Shown here in pieces: positions 1 to 8,770 of a stretch of 38,445 nt of DNA (position 1 is the stretch's first letter; every line of letters begins with the position of its first letter). This DNA comes from Caenispirillum bisanense. GTDB taxonomy: Bacteria > Pseudomonadota > Alphaproteobacteria > Reyranellales > Reyranellaceae. The translations under genes and the position numbers were made by a program. The stretch is taken from positions 1 through 38,445 of the forward strand of contig CAMDVZ010000003.1 of assembly GCA_945878895.1 (NCBI GenBank), read 5' to 3'. The notes under the pieces are model-generated. The model worked only from the letters and a program-made list of their open reading frames with translations, had not been told where the DNA came from and ran no database searches.

Positions 1-178
1 GGGCGGAAGGGGGTGGTTCGCGGTCAAGAACGCGATCGCGGAAAATCGCCCACGCCGTCGAGAAGTGCATGCGCGGCAGGAGCGACTTCCGCATTCCATC
101 GGCATCGTCCGCGTATCGACAACCACCCCCTTCCGCCCCTTCGGGCACCTTCCCCCGCCAGCGGGGGCAGGGAAGAAA
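1..178. repeat. REP-like inverted-repeat pair (element A, left arm cut by window edge)
   Basis: Positions 1-18 (gggcggaagggggtggtt) are the exact reverse complement of 121-138 (aaccacccccttccgccc); right arm 121-178 shares the CTTCGGGCACCTTCCCCCGC core with element B. Confidence 0.75.
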
Positions 179-285
179 TCGTTGCGCCACAATGCTTTTC
201 AGGCACCCACGGGATGTGTAGATGCCGAGGCCAAAGACGGGGGAGCGGGACATCAAAGGCGGGCGGCGACGCGCCCGCCCCGTGG

Positions 286-1308
286 TCAGAACCTGATGAT
301 GCCCTGGCGGTTCAGCAGGTAGCCCAGATTGTAGTAGCGGCCGACATTGAGGATCAGGCTGTTCCGGTCGGTGGTCGGCAGCGCCGCGAGCTGGCGCCAG
401 TCGTTGGGCGACAGCGGCAGGACCGGGCACAGCGTGCCGATCAGGGTCGCACCCACGCCCTGGAAAAAGAAGTCCGCCCCGTCCAGCGCCGAGCGCGGGC
501 CGTCGAGTCCGAGCATCCGGCGCAACGGCTCGTTGCGGGCGGTATGGACGCCGAAGCGGCGGAAGCGTTCGTCGTCGACCACCGAATCGGTGACGCCCTG
601 CCAGAACACGCGCTGGGCGTACCAGTCCGGCGTCATCCGGTCGGCGTGGACGAGATGATCGGCAATCGCGCCGGGCACGTACCAGGCAATGCCGCCGGCG
701 CGGCGGATCACCTCGATCACGAAGCCCTCGCCGTACACGAAGGCGGTGCCGCGCGGCCCGAAGCGTTCGTCGAAGCCACCCGCCCGGCGCAGCGCCTCGA
801 CGTCGAAGCAGATATTGCCCTCGAGCAGCCATTCGCCGTCGGCCAGCGGCCTCGCCACTTTCGACCAGCCGAGATCGACCGAGTAGAATTTCAGGAAGCT
901 GTCGTCGAGCCAGTCCGGCCGCGGCGTCTCCCAGACCGGCAGCACCTCGCCGCCGGCGATCGCGAGATCCGGGACTGCGTCGAACGGCGCCACCAGATTC
1001 GCCAGCCAGTCCGGTCGCGCGATCTGGTCGTCGTCCATGTAGGCGAGCAACGGCGTCTTGGTCTGCCGCATCGCCTCGTTGCGGGCGGGCCCGGCGCCTT
1101 GCTTGGGCGCGAACACGTAGAGGACGTTGGCGTGCCGGGCAGCCAGTTCGGCGGCGACCTCGCTGGTGTCGTCGGTCGAGGCGTTGTCGACGATCAGGAT
1201 GTCGAAACCGTCGACCGCGAAGGTCTGGGCCGCCAGCGCGTCGACGCACGCCCGCAGGTGGCGCGAACGGTTGAACGTACAGACGGCGACCGTGACGCGC
1301 TTGACCAT
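286..1308 (-). CDS. Glycosyltransferase family 2 protein
   Basis: Translation from ATG at 1308: MVKRVTVAVCTFNRSRHLRACVDALAAQTF...ILIVDNASTDDT...LAYMDDDQIARPDWLANLV; GT-A fold with DDD motif. The longer ORF start at 1521 is low-complexity and probably not used. Confidence 0.88.
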   Translation of the reverse strand: MVKRVTVAVCTFNRSRHLRACVDALAAQTFAVDGFDILIVDNASTDDTSEVAAELAARHANVLYVFAPKQGAGPARNEAMRQTKTPLLAYMDDDQIARPDWLANLVAPFDAVPDLAIAGGEVLPVWETPRPDWLDDSFLKFYSVDLGWSKVARPLADGEWLLEGNICFDVEALRRAGGFDERFGPRGTAFVYGEGFVIEVIRRAGGIAWYVPGAIADHLVHADRMTPDWYAQRVFWQGVTDSVVDDERFRRFGVHTARNEPLRRMLGLDGPRSALDGADFFFQGVGATLIGTLCPVLPLSPNDWRQLAALPTTDRNSLILNVGRYYNLGYLLNRQGIIRF

Positions 1309-1715
1309 GCCGAACCGAAGACCCCCGCCGCGAAACCGGCCCCACAGAGCATGAACAAAAGGGTAACAGCAAGGCATACGGCGTGCCTGTGGCGAATCGC
1401 ACACCGGATGTCGGGAAACGCCGGGGCTGGATGCGCCGGGGCAGGGAAGCCCGGTCGCGACACCAGAATTGGGGGCTCCGGCGGACCCGCGTGGTGGCCG
1501 GAGCCCCGCTCCCTTGCCCACGACCGTATCTGGCGCCGCGACAACATATTGGAATCGCTGGATAATTCATTTTACCCGGATGATATTGTGGATCGACCAG
1601 CCCGGCCGGCCGCGGTGCCCCCGGCGCGACGGCAGCGCAGCGTCGCGCGGGTGTGGTAGTGAGGACGACGGCCCGTCGAGGCCACCACGAGACCCGAACC
1701 TCCGGATTTGATGCG

Positions 1716-3578
1716 ATGACGACGACCGCCGCCCCTGCCGCCGCCTTCGCGCCACGCGCCGCCACCTGGGACAAACGCCCCGACGGTGGCCTCGTGCTGC
1801 GTGGACCCGCGTTGCGGCAGGATCACCCGGTGTCGCTGGGCGCGGTGCTGGAACGACGTGGCCGCGAGCACCCCGAACGGGTGTTTCTGGCCCAGCGCGA
1901 CGATTCGGGCGGTTGGCGGCGGCTGACCTACGGCGAGGCGCTGAAGCAGGTCCGGGCGCTCGGCCAGGCGCTGCTCGACCATGGCTGCGGCCCCGAACGG
2001 CCGCTGGCGATCCTGTCGGGCAATTCGATCAACCACGCCGTGCTGACCCTGGCGGCCATGCACGTCGGGGTGCCGGCGGCACCGGTGTCGGTCGCCTACT
2101 CCACCATGTCGAACGACCACACCAAGCTCGCGCATGTCGTCGGCAGCCTGACTCCCGGCATGGTCTTCGTCGAGGACGGCGCCATTTTTACCAATGCAAT
2201 CAAGGCACTAGAGACACATAAATTACTCGGAAGGGTACCCCTCTGCGTCGCCACGAACACCCCTTCCAGCATGCCCTTTCTCGCCCTCTCCGACCTCCTC
2301 GCCACCCCGCCGACCGCCGCCGTTGATCGCGCCCTCGCCGCCATCGGCCCCGACACCATCGCCAAGGTTCTGTTCACCTCGGGATCGACCGGCATGCCCA
2401 AGGGCGTGATCAATACCCAGCGCATGCTCTGCACCAACCAGCAGGCCGCCGCCCAGACCTTCCCGTTCCTCGCCCGCACGCCGCCGGTGCTGCTCGACTG
2501 GCTGCCGTGGAACCACACCTTCGGCGGCAATTTCGTCCTGCACCTGGCGCTGTGGCACGGCGGCACCCTGCACATCGACGATGGCCGCCCGATGCCGGGC
2601 CTCGTCGAGAAAACCGTCGCCAATTTGCGCGAGGTGTCGCCCACCCTCTATCTCAACGTGCCGCGCGGCTACGACATGCTGCTGCCCTATCTGGAGGCCG
2701 ACGACGGCCTCGCCCGCGCCCTGATGGGCCAATCCGAATTCCTGTTCTACGGCGGCGCCTCGCTGCCCGAGCCGACCTGGGACCGCTTGCAGGCCGTGGC
2801 GCGGCGCGTGCTCGGCAGAGCGATCCCGATGACGGCGGCGTGGGGCTCGACCGAGACCGCGCCGCTCGCGACCGCGCTGCACTGGCCGGTCGACAGGCCC
2901 GGCAACATCGGCCTGCCGGTGCCGGGCGTCGAGGTGCTGCTGACGCCCAACGGCGGCAAGCTGGAACTGCGGGTGCGCGGCGCCAACGTGACGCCGGGCT
3001 ACTGGCGCGACGCGGCGAAGACGCGTGACGCCTTCGATTCCGAGGGCTTCTACAGGATCGGCGACGCCGGCACGCTGGCCAACCCGGACGATCCCTCCGA
3101 GGGCATCCTGTTCGACGGTCGCGTCGTGGAGGATTTCAAGCTCACCTCGGGGACCTTCGTGCATGTCGGCGGCTTGCGCCTTGCCGCCGTCGCGGCCGGC
3201 GCGCCCGTCGTCCAGGATTGCGTCGTGACCGGCCACGACCGCGACACCATCGGCCTGCTGGTTTTCGCGAGCCCGGCGGGGTGCGCGAGCCTGCTGCCCG
3301 GCGCCACCCCGACAACGCCGCTCGCCGACCTCGCGCGCGCTTCCGAAGTGCGCGACGCCCTTGCGCGCGGCCTCGCCGCCCACAACAAGGCCAATCCCGG
3401 CTCCTCGACGCGAATCGCGCGCGCCATCGTGCTGCCGACTCCGCCCGCCATCGACGCCAACGAGATCACCGACAAGGGCTACGTCAACCAGCGCGCCGTG
3501 CTGGAAGCCCGCGCGGCGGAGGTCGCGAAGCTCTACGCCGAGCCGCCGCCGCCCGACGTGATCGTCGTGCCGCGATGA
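1716..3578 (+). CDS. AMP-dependent acyl-CoA synthetase, feruloyl-CoA synthase-like
   Basis: Motif VLFTSGSTGMPKGVINTQRM (AMP-binding P-loop), LPWNHTFGGN, AWGSTETAP, YRIGDAG; overall layout resembles the feruloyl-CoA synthase family. Substrate not determinable. Confidence 0.85.
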   Translation: MTTTAAPAAAFAPRAATWDKRPDGGLVLRGPALRQDHPVSLGAVLERRGREHPERVFLAQRDDSGGWRRLTYGEALKQVRALGQALLDHGCGPERPLAILSGNSINHAVLTLAAMHVGVPAAPVSVAYSTMSNDHTKLAHVVGSLTPGMVFVEDGAIFTNAIKALETHKLLGRVPLCVATNTPSSMPFLALSDLLATPPTAAVDRALAAIGPDTIAKVLFTSGSTGMPKGVINTQRMLCTNQQAAAQTFPFLARTPPVLLDWLPWNHTFGGNFVLHLALWHGGTLHIDDGRPMPGLVEKTVANLREVSPTLYLNVPRGYDMLLPYLEADDGLARALMGQSEFLFYGGASLPEPTWDRLQAVARRVLGRAIPMTAAWGSTETAPLATALHWPVDRPGNIGLPVPGVEVLLTPNGGKLELRVRGANVTPGYWRDAAKTRDAFDSEGFYRIGDAGTLANPDDPSEGILFDGRVVEDFKLTSGTFVHVGGLRLAAVAAGAPVVQDCVVTGHDRDTIGLLVFASPAGCASLLPGATPTTPLADLARASEVRDALARGLAAHNKANPGSSTRIARAIVLPTPPAIDANEITDKGYVNQRAVLEARAAEVAKLYAEPPPPDVIVVPR

Positions 3579-5095
3579 GCGACGCCGCCACCCGCTCCAT
3601 CCTGCGGCGCTACCATCTCGCGATGGCGGCGCCGTTCTTCCTGCACGTCCTCACGACCGGCGTCTTCTGCGCCGTCCATGGCGTGCCGGAACTGCTGCCC
3701 CAGTCGATCGCGATGTCGCTGGTCGTCTGCCTGGGCGGTGGCCAGCTGGCCGGCTGGTACACGATCGGGCCGATCCGCGAATTCCTCGCCGACGGCAGGC
3801 CTTTCGCTACGATCGAACGCGCCTTGACGCAGCTACCCCTGCGTTCGGCGAGGTGGATGTTTCTCGTCGTCCTGCCGCTGCTGTTTCTTCAGCTTATCGC
3901 GCCGAAAATCGGACTGATGCCGATACCCGCTGGCGTTCCCGACGCGACGTGGGCCGACGTCGTGGCCACGTTCGTCGTCCAGCTCGTCTTCTACTTCGTG
4001 CTGACCTACTTCCTCGTCAGCGCCTATCTCGAACGCCTCTGCCGGTTCCTGTTCGAGCGCCGCGGCGTCAACCTCGGCCTGTTCTTCGGCGATTTCCAGC
4101 TCAAGATGGGCGTCGCGCTCGGCTTCGCGTCGACCGCGTCGCTGCTGCTGCTGGCGGTCGAGATATTCAGCTACGATGGCGAGCGGCTGATGCGCGAGGC
4201 AGCCGTCGACGTGATCGCCAGCGTCATCGCACTGTCGATCTCGCTGTACTGGATCTCGCGCTCGCTGACCCGCCCGCAGGCACGTCTCGACGAGGGCATC
4301 ACGCGGCTGGCCGACGGCGATCTCACCGTCCGCCTGCCGGTGACGTCGAACGACCAGGTCGGGCACGTCACGTCGGAATTCAACCGCATGGTCCAGGGCC
4401 TGCGCGAGCGCCAGACGCTGCGCACCGCGTTCGGGCGCTACGTCGACGAAAGCGTCGCCTCGACCATTCTCGACGCGCAGGGCAGCAGCGACGGGCGCCT
4501 GGCGGCCGAGACGCGCGACGTCACCGTGCTCTTCACCGACATCGAGGGCTTCACCGCGCTCTCGGAATGGCTGCCGCCGGACCAGATCGTGCGCGCCATC
4601 GACAAGTATCTCGCCGTGGTCATGGAGCCGATCCGCCGCCACGGCGGCGTCGTGAACAATTTCATCGGCGATGGATTGCTGGTCAGCTTCAACCTGCCGC
4701 TCGCCTGCCCCGACCACGCCACCGCCGCGGTCGCCGCCGCCATCGACATCCAGCGCGCCCTCGACGACTGGCGTTTCGACGGCGCCTTCGTGTTCAACAC
4801 CCGGATCGGCATCAATACCGGTCCGGTGATCGGCGGTTCGGTGGGCGCCGGCGACCGGCTGAGCTACATGCTGCTCGGCGATACCGTGAACACGGCCGCC
4901 CGTCTGGAACAGCTGAACAAGGACTACGGCACGCGCATCCTCGTGGCGAACGCCACGCGGGCGGCCTGCTCCGGCGATTTCGTCTTCGCGCCGGTCGCGA
5001 CGGTGGCCGTGCGCGGGCGCAGCGAACCCACGACGATCCACAGCGTCGATACCCGGCGCGGGTCGACGGGTCCAACCGGTGAAGGTGCGGCATGA
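3575..5095 (+). CDS. Membrane-bound class III adenylate/guanylate cyclase with HAMP domain
   Basis: ATG overlaps the upstream TGA (ATGA). Several hydrophobic segments, HAMP-like ITRLADGDLTVRLPVTSNDQVGHVTSEFNRMVQGLRERQ, cyclase catalytic VTVLFTDIEGFTALSEW...NFIGDGLLVSF...LLGDTVNTAARLE. Confidence 0.9.
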   Translation: MSDAATRSILRRYHLAMAAPFFLHVLTTGVFCAVHGVPELLPQSIAMSLVVCLGGGQLAGWYTIGPIREFLADGRPFATIERALTQLPLRSARWMFLVVLPLLFLQLIAPKIGLMPIPAGVPDATWADVVATFVVQLVFYFVLTYFLVSAYLERLCRFLFERRGVNLGLFFGDFQLKMGVALGFASTASLLLLAVEIFSYDGERLMREAAVDVIASVIALSISLYWISRSLTRPQARLDEGITRLADGDLTVRLPVTSNDQVGHVTSEFNRMVQGLRERQTLRTAFGRYVDESVASTILDAQGSSDGRLAAETRDVTVLFTDIEGFTALSEWLPPDQIVRAIDKYLAVVMEPIRRHGGVVNNFIGDGLLVSFNLPLACPDHATAAVAAAIDIQRALDDWRFDGAFVFNTRIGINTGPVIGGSVGAGDRLSYMLLGDTVNTAARLEQLNKDYGTRILVANATRAACSGDFVFAPVATVAVRGRSEPTTIHSVDTRRGSTGPTGEGAA

Positions 5096-6309
5096 ACGGT
5101 TTCGGCGGCATGGACGATCTGACGAAGGACCAGCTGGCGCTCCGCGCCCGCGCCCGCGAACTCGCCGCCGGCCCGGTCGCCGCGCGCGCCGCCGAGGTCG
5201 ACCGCACCGAGCAGTATCCGTGGGACAACGTGGCCCTGCTCAAGGACGCCGGCCTGCTCGGCATGACGATCCCGACCCGGCACGGCGGCCAGGGCCGGAG
5301 CTGGCTCGACGCGGTTCTCGTCATCGAAGCGTTGTCGGCGGCCTGCTCCGTCACCGGCCGGATCGCCGTCGAAACCAACATGGGCGCCATCAGCGCCGTC
5401 ATGGCCTATGGCTCCGAAGAGCAGAAGAAGCTGGCCGCCGACATGGTGCTGGCGGGCGACAAGCCGGCCATCTGCATCACCGAACCCGAAGCCGGCTCCG
5501 ACGCCAGCGGCATGACCACGCGCGCCGACAGGCGCGGCAACCGCTTCGTGCTCAACGGCCGCAAGCACTGGATCACCGGCGGCGGCGTGTCGCGCCTCCA
5601 CCTGATCTTCGCGAAGGTATTCGACGAGCAAGGCAACGAGGAAGGCGTCGGCGGCTTTCTCGCCATCCGCGACGAGACGCCGGGCCTGAAAATCACGAAG
5701 CGCGAACCGACCATGGGCCTGCGCGGCATTCCCGAGGCGGTGATCGACTTCGAGGAGATGGAACTGGCGCCCTCGGCGCTGGTGATCCCGCCGCGCGGCC
5801 TGCGCAAGGGCTTCGCCGACCTGATGAATGCCTACAACAGCCAGCGCGTCGGTGCCGCCACGGTGGCGCTGGGCATCGCCGAGGGCGCCTACCGGCTGGC
5901 GCTGGACTGGTCGGAGGAGCGCCACCAGTTCGGCCGCCCCATCAACGAGTTCCAGGGCCTGCAGTGGAAGCTGGCGGACATGTCGATCCGCCTCGCCGCC
6001 GCCCAGTCGCTCGTCTACAAGGCCGCCCGCAGCGGCGAAGGCGGCTTCCCCGACATGCTGATGGCCGCGCAAGCCAAGATCTTCACGTCGGAGAACGCCA
6101 TCCAGGTCGTCAATGACGCCCTTCAGTGTTTCGGCGCGCGCGGCTATTCGCGCGAGCTGCCGCTGGAGCGCATGGCGCGCGACGTGCGCATGTTCACCAT
6201 CGGCGGCGGCACCGCCGAAGTGCTGCGCAACGTCGTCGCCGGCGCCATTCTCGGCAAGAAATTGCCGCAGACCCGCGACGGCTGGGGCACCAGATCGAAG
6301 CCGGCATAG
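5092..6309 (+). CDS. Acyl-CoA dehydrogenase family protein
   Basis: ICITEPEAGSDASGMTTRADR..., GLRGIPEAVIDFEEM, ERHQFGRPINEFQGLQWKLADM, FTIGGGTAEVLRNVVAGAILGKKL; ATGA overlap with the cyclase gene. Confidence 0.92.
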   Translation: MNGFGGMDDLTKDQLALRARARELAAGPVAARAAEVDRTEQYPWDNVALLKDAGLLGMTIPTRHGGQGRSWLDAVLVIEALSAACSVTGRIAVETNMGAISAVMAYGSEEQKKLAADMVLAGDKPAICITEPEAGSDASGMTTRADRRGNRFVLNGRKHWITGGGVSRLHLIFAKVFDEQGNEEGVGGFLAIRDETPGLKITKREPTMGLRGIPEAVIDFEEMELAPSALVIPPRGLRKGFADLMNAYNSQRVGAATVALGIAEGAYRLALDWSEERHQFGRPINEFQGLQWKLADMSIRLAAAQSLVYKAARSGEGGFPDMLMAAQAKIFTSENAIQVVNDALQCFGARGYSRELPLERMARDVRMFTIGGGTAEVLRNVVAGAILGKKLPQTRDGWGTRSKPA

Positions 6310-6406
6310 AGCACCCGCTGCGTCCGGCGCCATGGACGGCGCGGCGTCGCGCGCGCTACCGTCCCTCGCCCGACGGTTTTCCCGATCTCTCTCGTTCAGG
6401 TCCACC

Positions 6407-7060
6407 ATGCCCACGCCGATTTCCTGGTCGATCCTGTGGCCCTACGCGCTCGCCGCGCTCGCGTTCGGCTATGCCCTGGGGTCGATTCCATTCGGCCTGC
6501 TGCTGACGCGCATGGCGGGGCTTGGCGACATCCGCTCGATCGGCTCGGGCAACATCGGCGCGACCAACGTCCTGCGCACCGGCAACAAGAAGGTGGCGGT
6601 GGCGACCCTGCTGCTCGACGGCGGCAAGGGCGCGGCGGCGGCGTTGATCGCGCTGTATTTCGCCGGCACCTTTCCCATGCTCGCCGCCGGCATCGGCGCG
6701 GTGATCGGCCACTGCTTCCCGGTGTGGCTCGGCTTCAAAGGTGGCAAGGGCGTGGCGACGACGCTGGGCACCTTCATCGCCTGGTCGTGGCCGCTCGGCA
6801 TCGGTGCCTGCCTGCTGTGGATGATCTACGCCGCGGCCTTCCGGATATCGTCGCTCTCGGCCTTACTCGGCCTCGCCACGACCGCGGCCCTGGCGTGGCT
6901 GCTGTCGACCACGACGGTGCTGGGGCGGATTGTTTCCAACTCCAATCTCGCGTTCGCCGCGACCGTGATCGTGGCGCTGGTCTTCGCCATGCACCACGAG
7001 AACATCCGCCGGTTGCTTGCCGGCACGGAGCCCCGGATCGGCGGCTCGAAGAAAGGCTGA
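6407..7060 (+). CDS. plsY: Glycerol-3-phosphate acyltransferase PlsY
   Basis: ALGSIPFGLLLTRMAGLGDIRSIGSGNIGATNVLRTGNKKVAVATLLLDGGKGAAA...GHCFPVWLGFKGGKGVATTLG; diagnostic PlsY motifs. Confidence 0.96.
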   Translation: MPTPISWSILWPYALAALAFGYALGSIPFGLLLTRMAGLGDIRSIGSGNIGATNVLRTGNKKVAVATLLLDGGKGAAAALIALYFAGTFPMLAAGIGAVIGHCFPVWLGFKGGKGVATTLGTFIAWSWPLGIGACLLWMIYAAAFRISSLSALLGLATTAALAWLLSTTTVLGRIVSNSNLAFAATVIVALVFAMHHENIRRLLAGTEPRIGGSKKG

Positions 7061-7066
7061 CCGACG

Positions 7067-8686
7067 ATGGGCACGCTCGACTCCCTCGCCATCGCCCACC
7101 GCATCGACGCAATCTTCGCGCCGTGGAACAGGCCCGACACGCCCGGCGCCGCCGTCGGCGTGCTGCGCGGCGACGAGGTGATCTTCGCCAGGGGATACGG
7201 CCTGGCGAGCGTCGAACTGGGCGCGCCGATCGGATCCGACACCGCCTTCCGCATCGCCTCGGTGAGCAAGCAGTTCACCGTCGCCGCGGCGCTCCGTCTG
7301 GTTCGCGATGGACGACTCTCGTTGGACGATCCGCCGCAAAAATACCTGCCCGACCTGCCGCCGCTGCCCGAGGCGATCACCATCGAGCAGATGATGCGCA
7401 ACACATCGGGCTGGCCGGACTTCCTGGAGCTGTTGCAGCTGGGCGGTTCCAATCTCGATCGCCCGACCCGCGTCGAGGATTTGCGTGCGACGGTGGCCCG
7501 CAACCGACACCTCAACTTCGCGCCCGGATCGCGCTTTCTGTACAGCAACACCAATTTCGTGGCGTTGGCCTGGATCGTCGAAGCGATCGAAGGCCGGCCG
7601 CTGAGCGACATTCTCGCGGACTGGATTTTCAAGCCGCTCGGCATGACGCGCACGGCCCTGGTGGTCGACAACGACACCGTCGTGCCCCATCTCGCCACCG
7701 CCTATCTGCAAACACTCGACGGCTCGCTGCGGCGCGCCCGCCATGCCTATCCGCACGGCGGCGAGGGCGGACTCGTCTCCACGGTCGAGGATTTGCTGAT
7801 CTGGGCGCGGCATTGCGCCCGGCCATGGCTGAAGCCAACGGCGCTGTGGGCCGACCTCGCCGAGCCGAAGCCGCTGACGAACGGCGCGCCAAGCCCCTAT
7901 TTGCGCGGACTGTGGAGCGCCGCGCTGCGCGGCCTCGACACCGTCGGCCACGGCGGCCTGTGGCCGGGCTACCGCACCGAGTTCCTGCGGGTGCCTGCCC
8001 GCGATCTTGCCGTCGTGGTGATCGCCAATCTCGCGACCATCGATCCGTGGAACCTGGCGCGCGAGACGGCGCTGGCGGTCCTCGCGGGCGATTCCGCCGT
8101 CGGGCCCGCGGCGTCGCTCGACCTGTCTGCCGTCGGACGCGCTTGCGGAACCTGGATCAACGAAGCCGAGCCGTCCCTGTTCGCGCTGGAGCTGCGCGCG
8201 GGCGTGCCGACCGCGACGCAGAACGGCGTGCCCTTTTCGCTGGTGGCCCGCGCGGATGGCTGGCTCCAGGCCGATCGCGGCGCCTTCGAGTTCGCCTTGA
8301 AGCCGCCGACGCCCGACGCAACGACGATGGACGTCGACCTCGGGGCCGGCCGCGTGTTGCCCTTCCGACGCCTCGCCGACCGCGCCGCCGTTCCGCCCGA
8401 CATCGCCGGCATCTACCGATCGACCGACACCGGCGCGACGTGGCGCATCCATGAAGAGGGAGCCGACTGGCTCGTCGACGTGGGCGGTCCCTTGATCGCG
8501 TCCGGCGCCCCGTGGACGATACGCGGCCTCGCCGACGACCTGGTCGAGATCGAGATGGCGTCCGGTGGCTGGATGACCGTGTCGCAGCTGGCACGGATCG
8601 AGCGCGACGCGACGGGCAGGGTCGTCCGCCTGCGCGTTCACACCGGGCGCATCAAGGCCATCCCGTTCGACCGCGTCGCCGCGTGA
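7067..8686 (+). CDS. Serine hydrolase, beta-lactamase / D-aminopeptidase-like family
   Basis: SxxK motif (IASVSKQFTVAAAL), YxN (LYSNTNFVAL), GHGG segment (TVGHGGLWPGYRTEF); starts 6 nt after the plsY stop. Confidence 0.88.
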   Translation: MGTLDSLAIAHRIDAIFAPWNRPDTPGAAVGVLRGDEVIFARGYGLASVELGAPIGSDTAFRIASVSKQFTVAAALRLVRDGRLSLDDPPQKYLPDLPPLPEAITIEQMMRNTSGWPDFLELLQLGGSNLDRPTRVEDLRATVARNRHLNFAPGSRFLYSNTNFVALAWIVEAIEGRPLSDILADWIFKPLGMTRTALVVDNDTVVPHLATAYLQTLDGSLRRARHAYPHGGEGGLVSTVEDLLIWARHCARPWLKPTALWADLAEPKPLTNGAPSPYLRGLWSAALRGLDTVGHGGLWPGYRTEFLRVPARDLAVVVIANLATIDPWNLARETALAVLAGDSAVGPAASLDLSAVGRACGTWINEAEPSLFALELRAGVPTATQNGVPFSLVARADGWLQADRGAFEFALKPPTPDATTMDVDLGAGRVLPFRRLADRAAVPPDIAGIYRSTDTGATWRIHEEGADWLVDVGGPLIASGAPWTIRGLADDLVEIEMASGGWMTVSQLARIERDATGRVVRLRVHTGRIKAIPFDRVAA

Positions 8687-8770
8687 AGCATGTCGGCCCG
8701 GCCAGCCGTTGACTCGCGCGCGCCCGGCGGCGACTAATCCGGTCTGTCACCGAGCCAGGGAGGCTTACCG

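Noticed and set aside
13-1659. 548-aa plus-strand ORF opposite the glycosyltransferase
   Set aside because: The minus-strand GT2 reading has clear family motifs; the plus-strand frame is compositional.
8709-8740. TTGACT followed by a weak -10 (gactaatcc) upstream of the SBP gene as a sigma70 promoter
   Set aside because: The -10 match is poor and spacing ambiguous; not strong enough to list as a feature.
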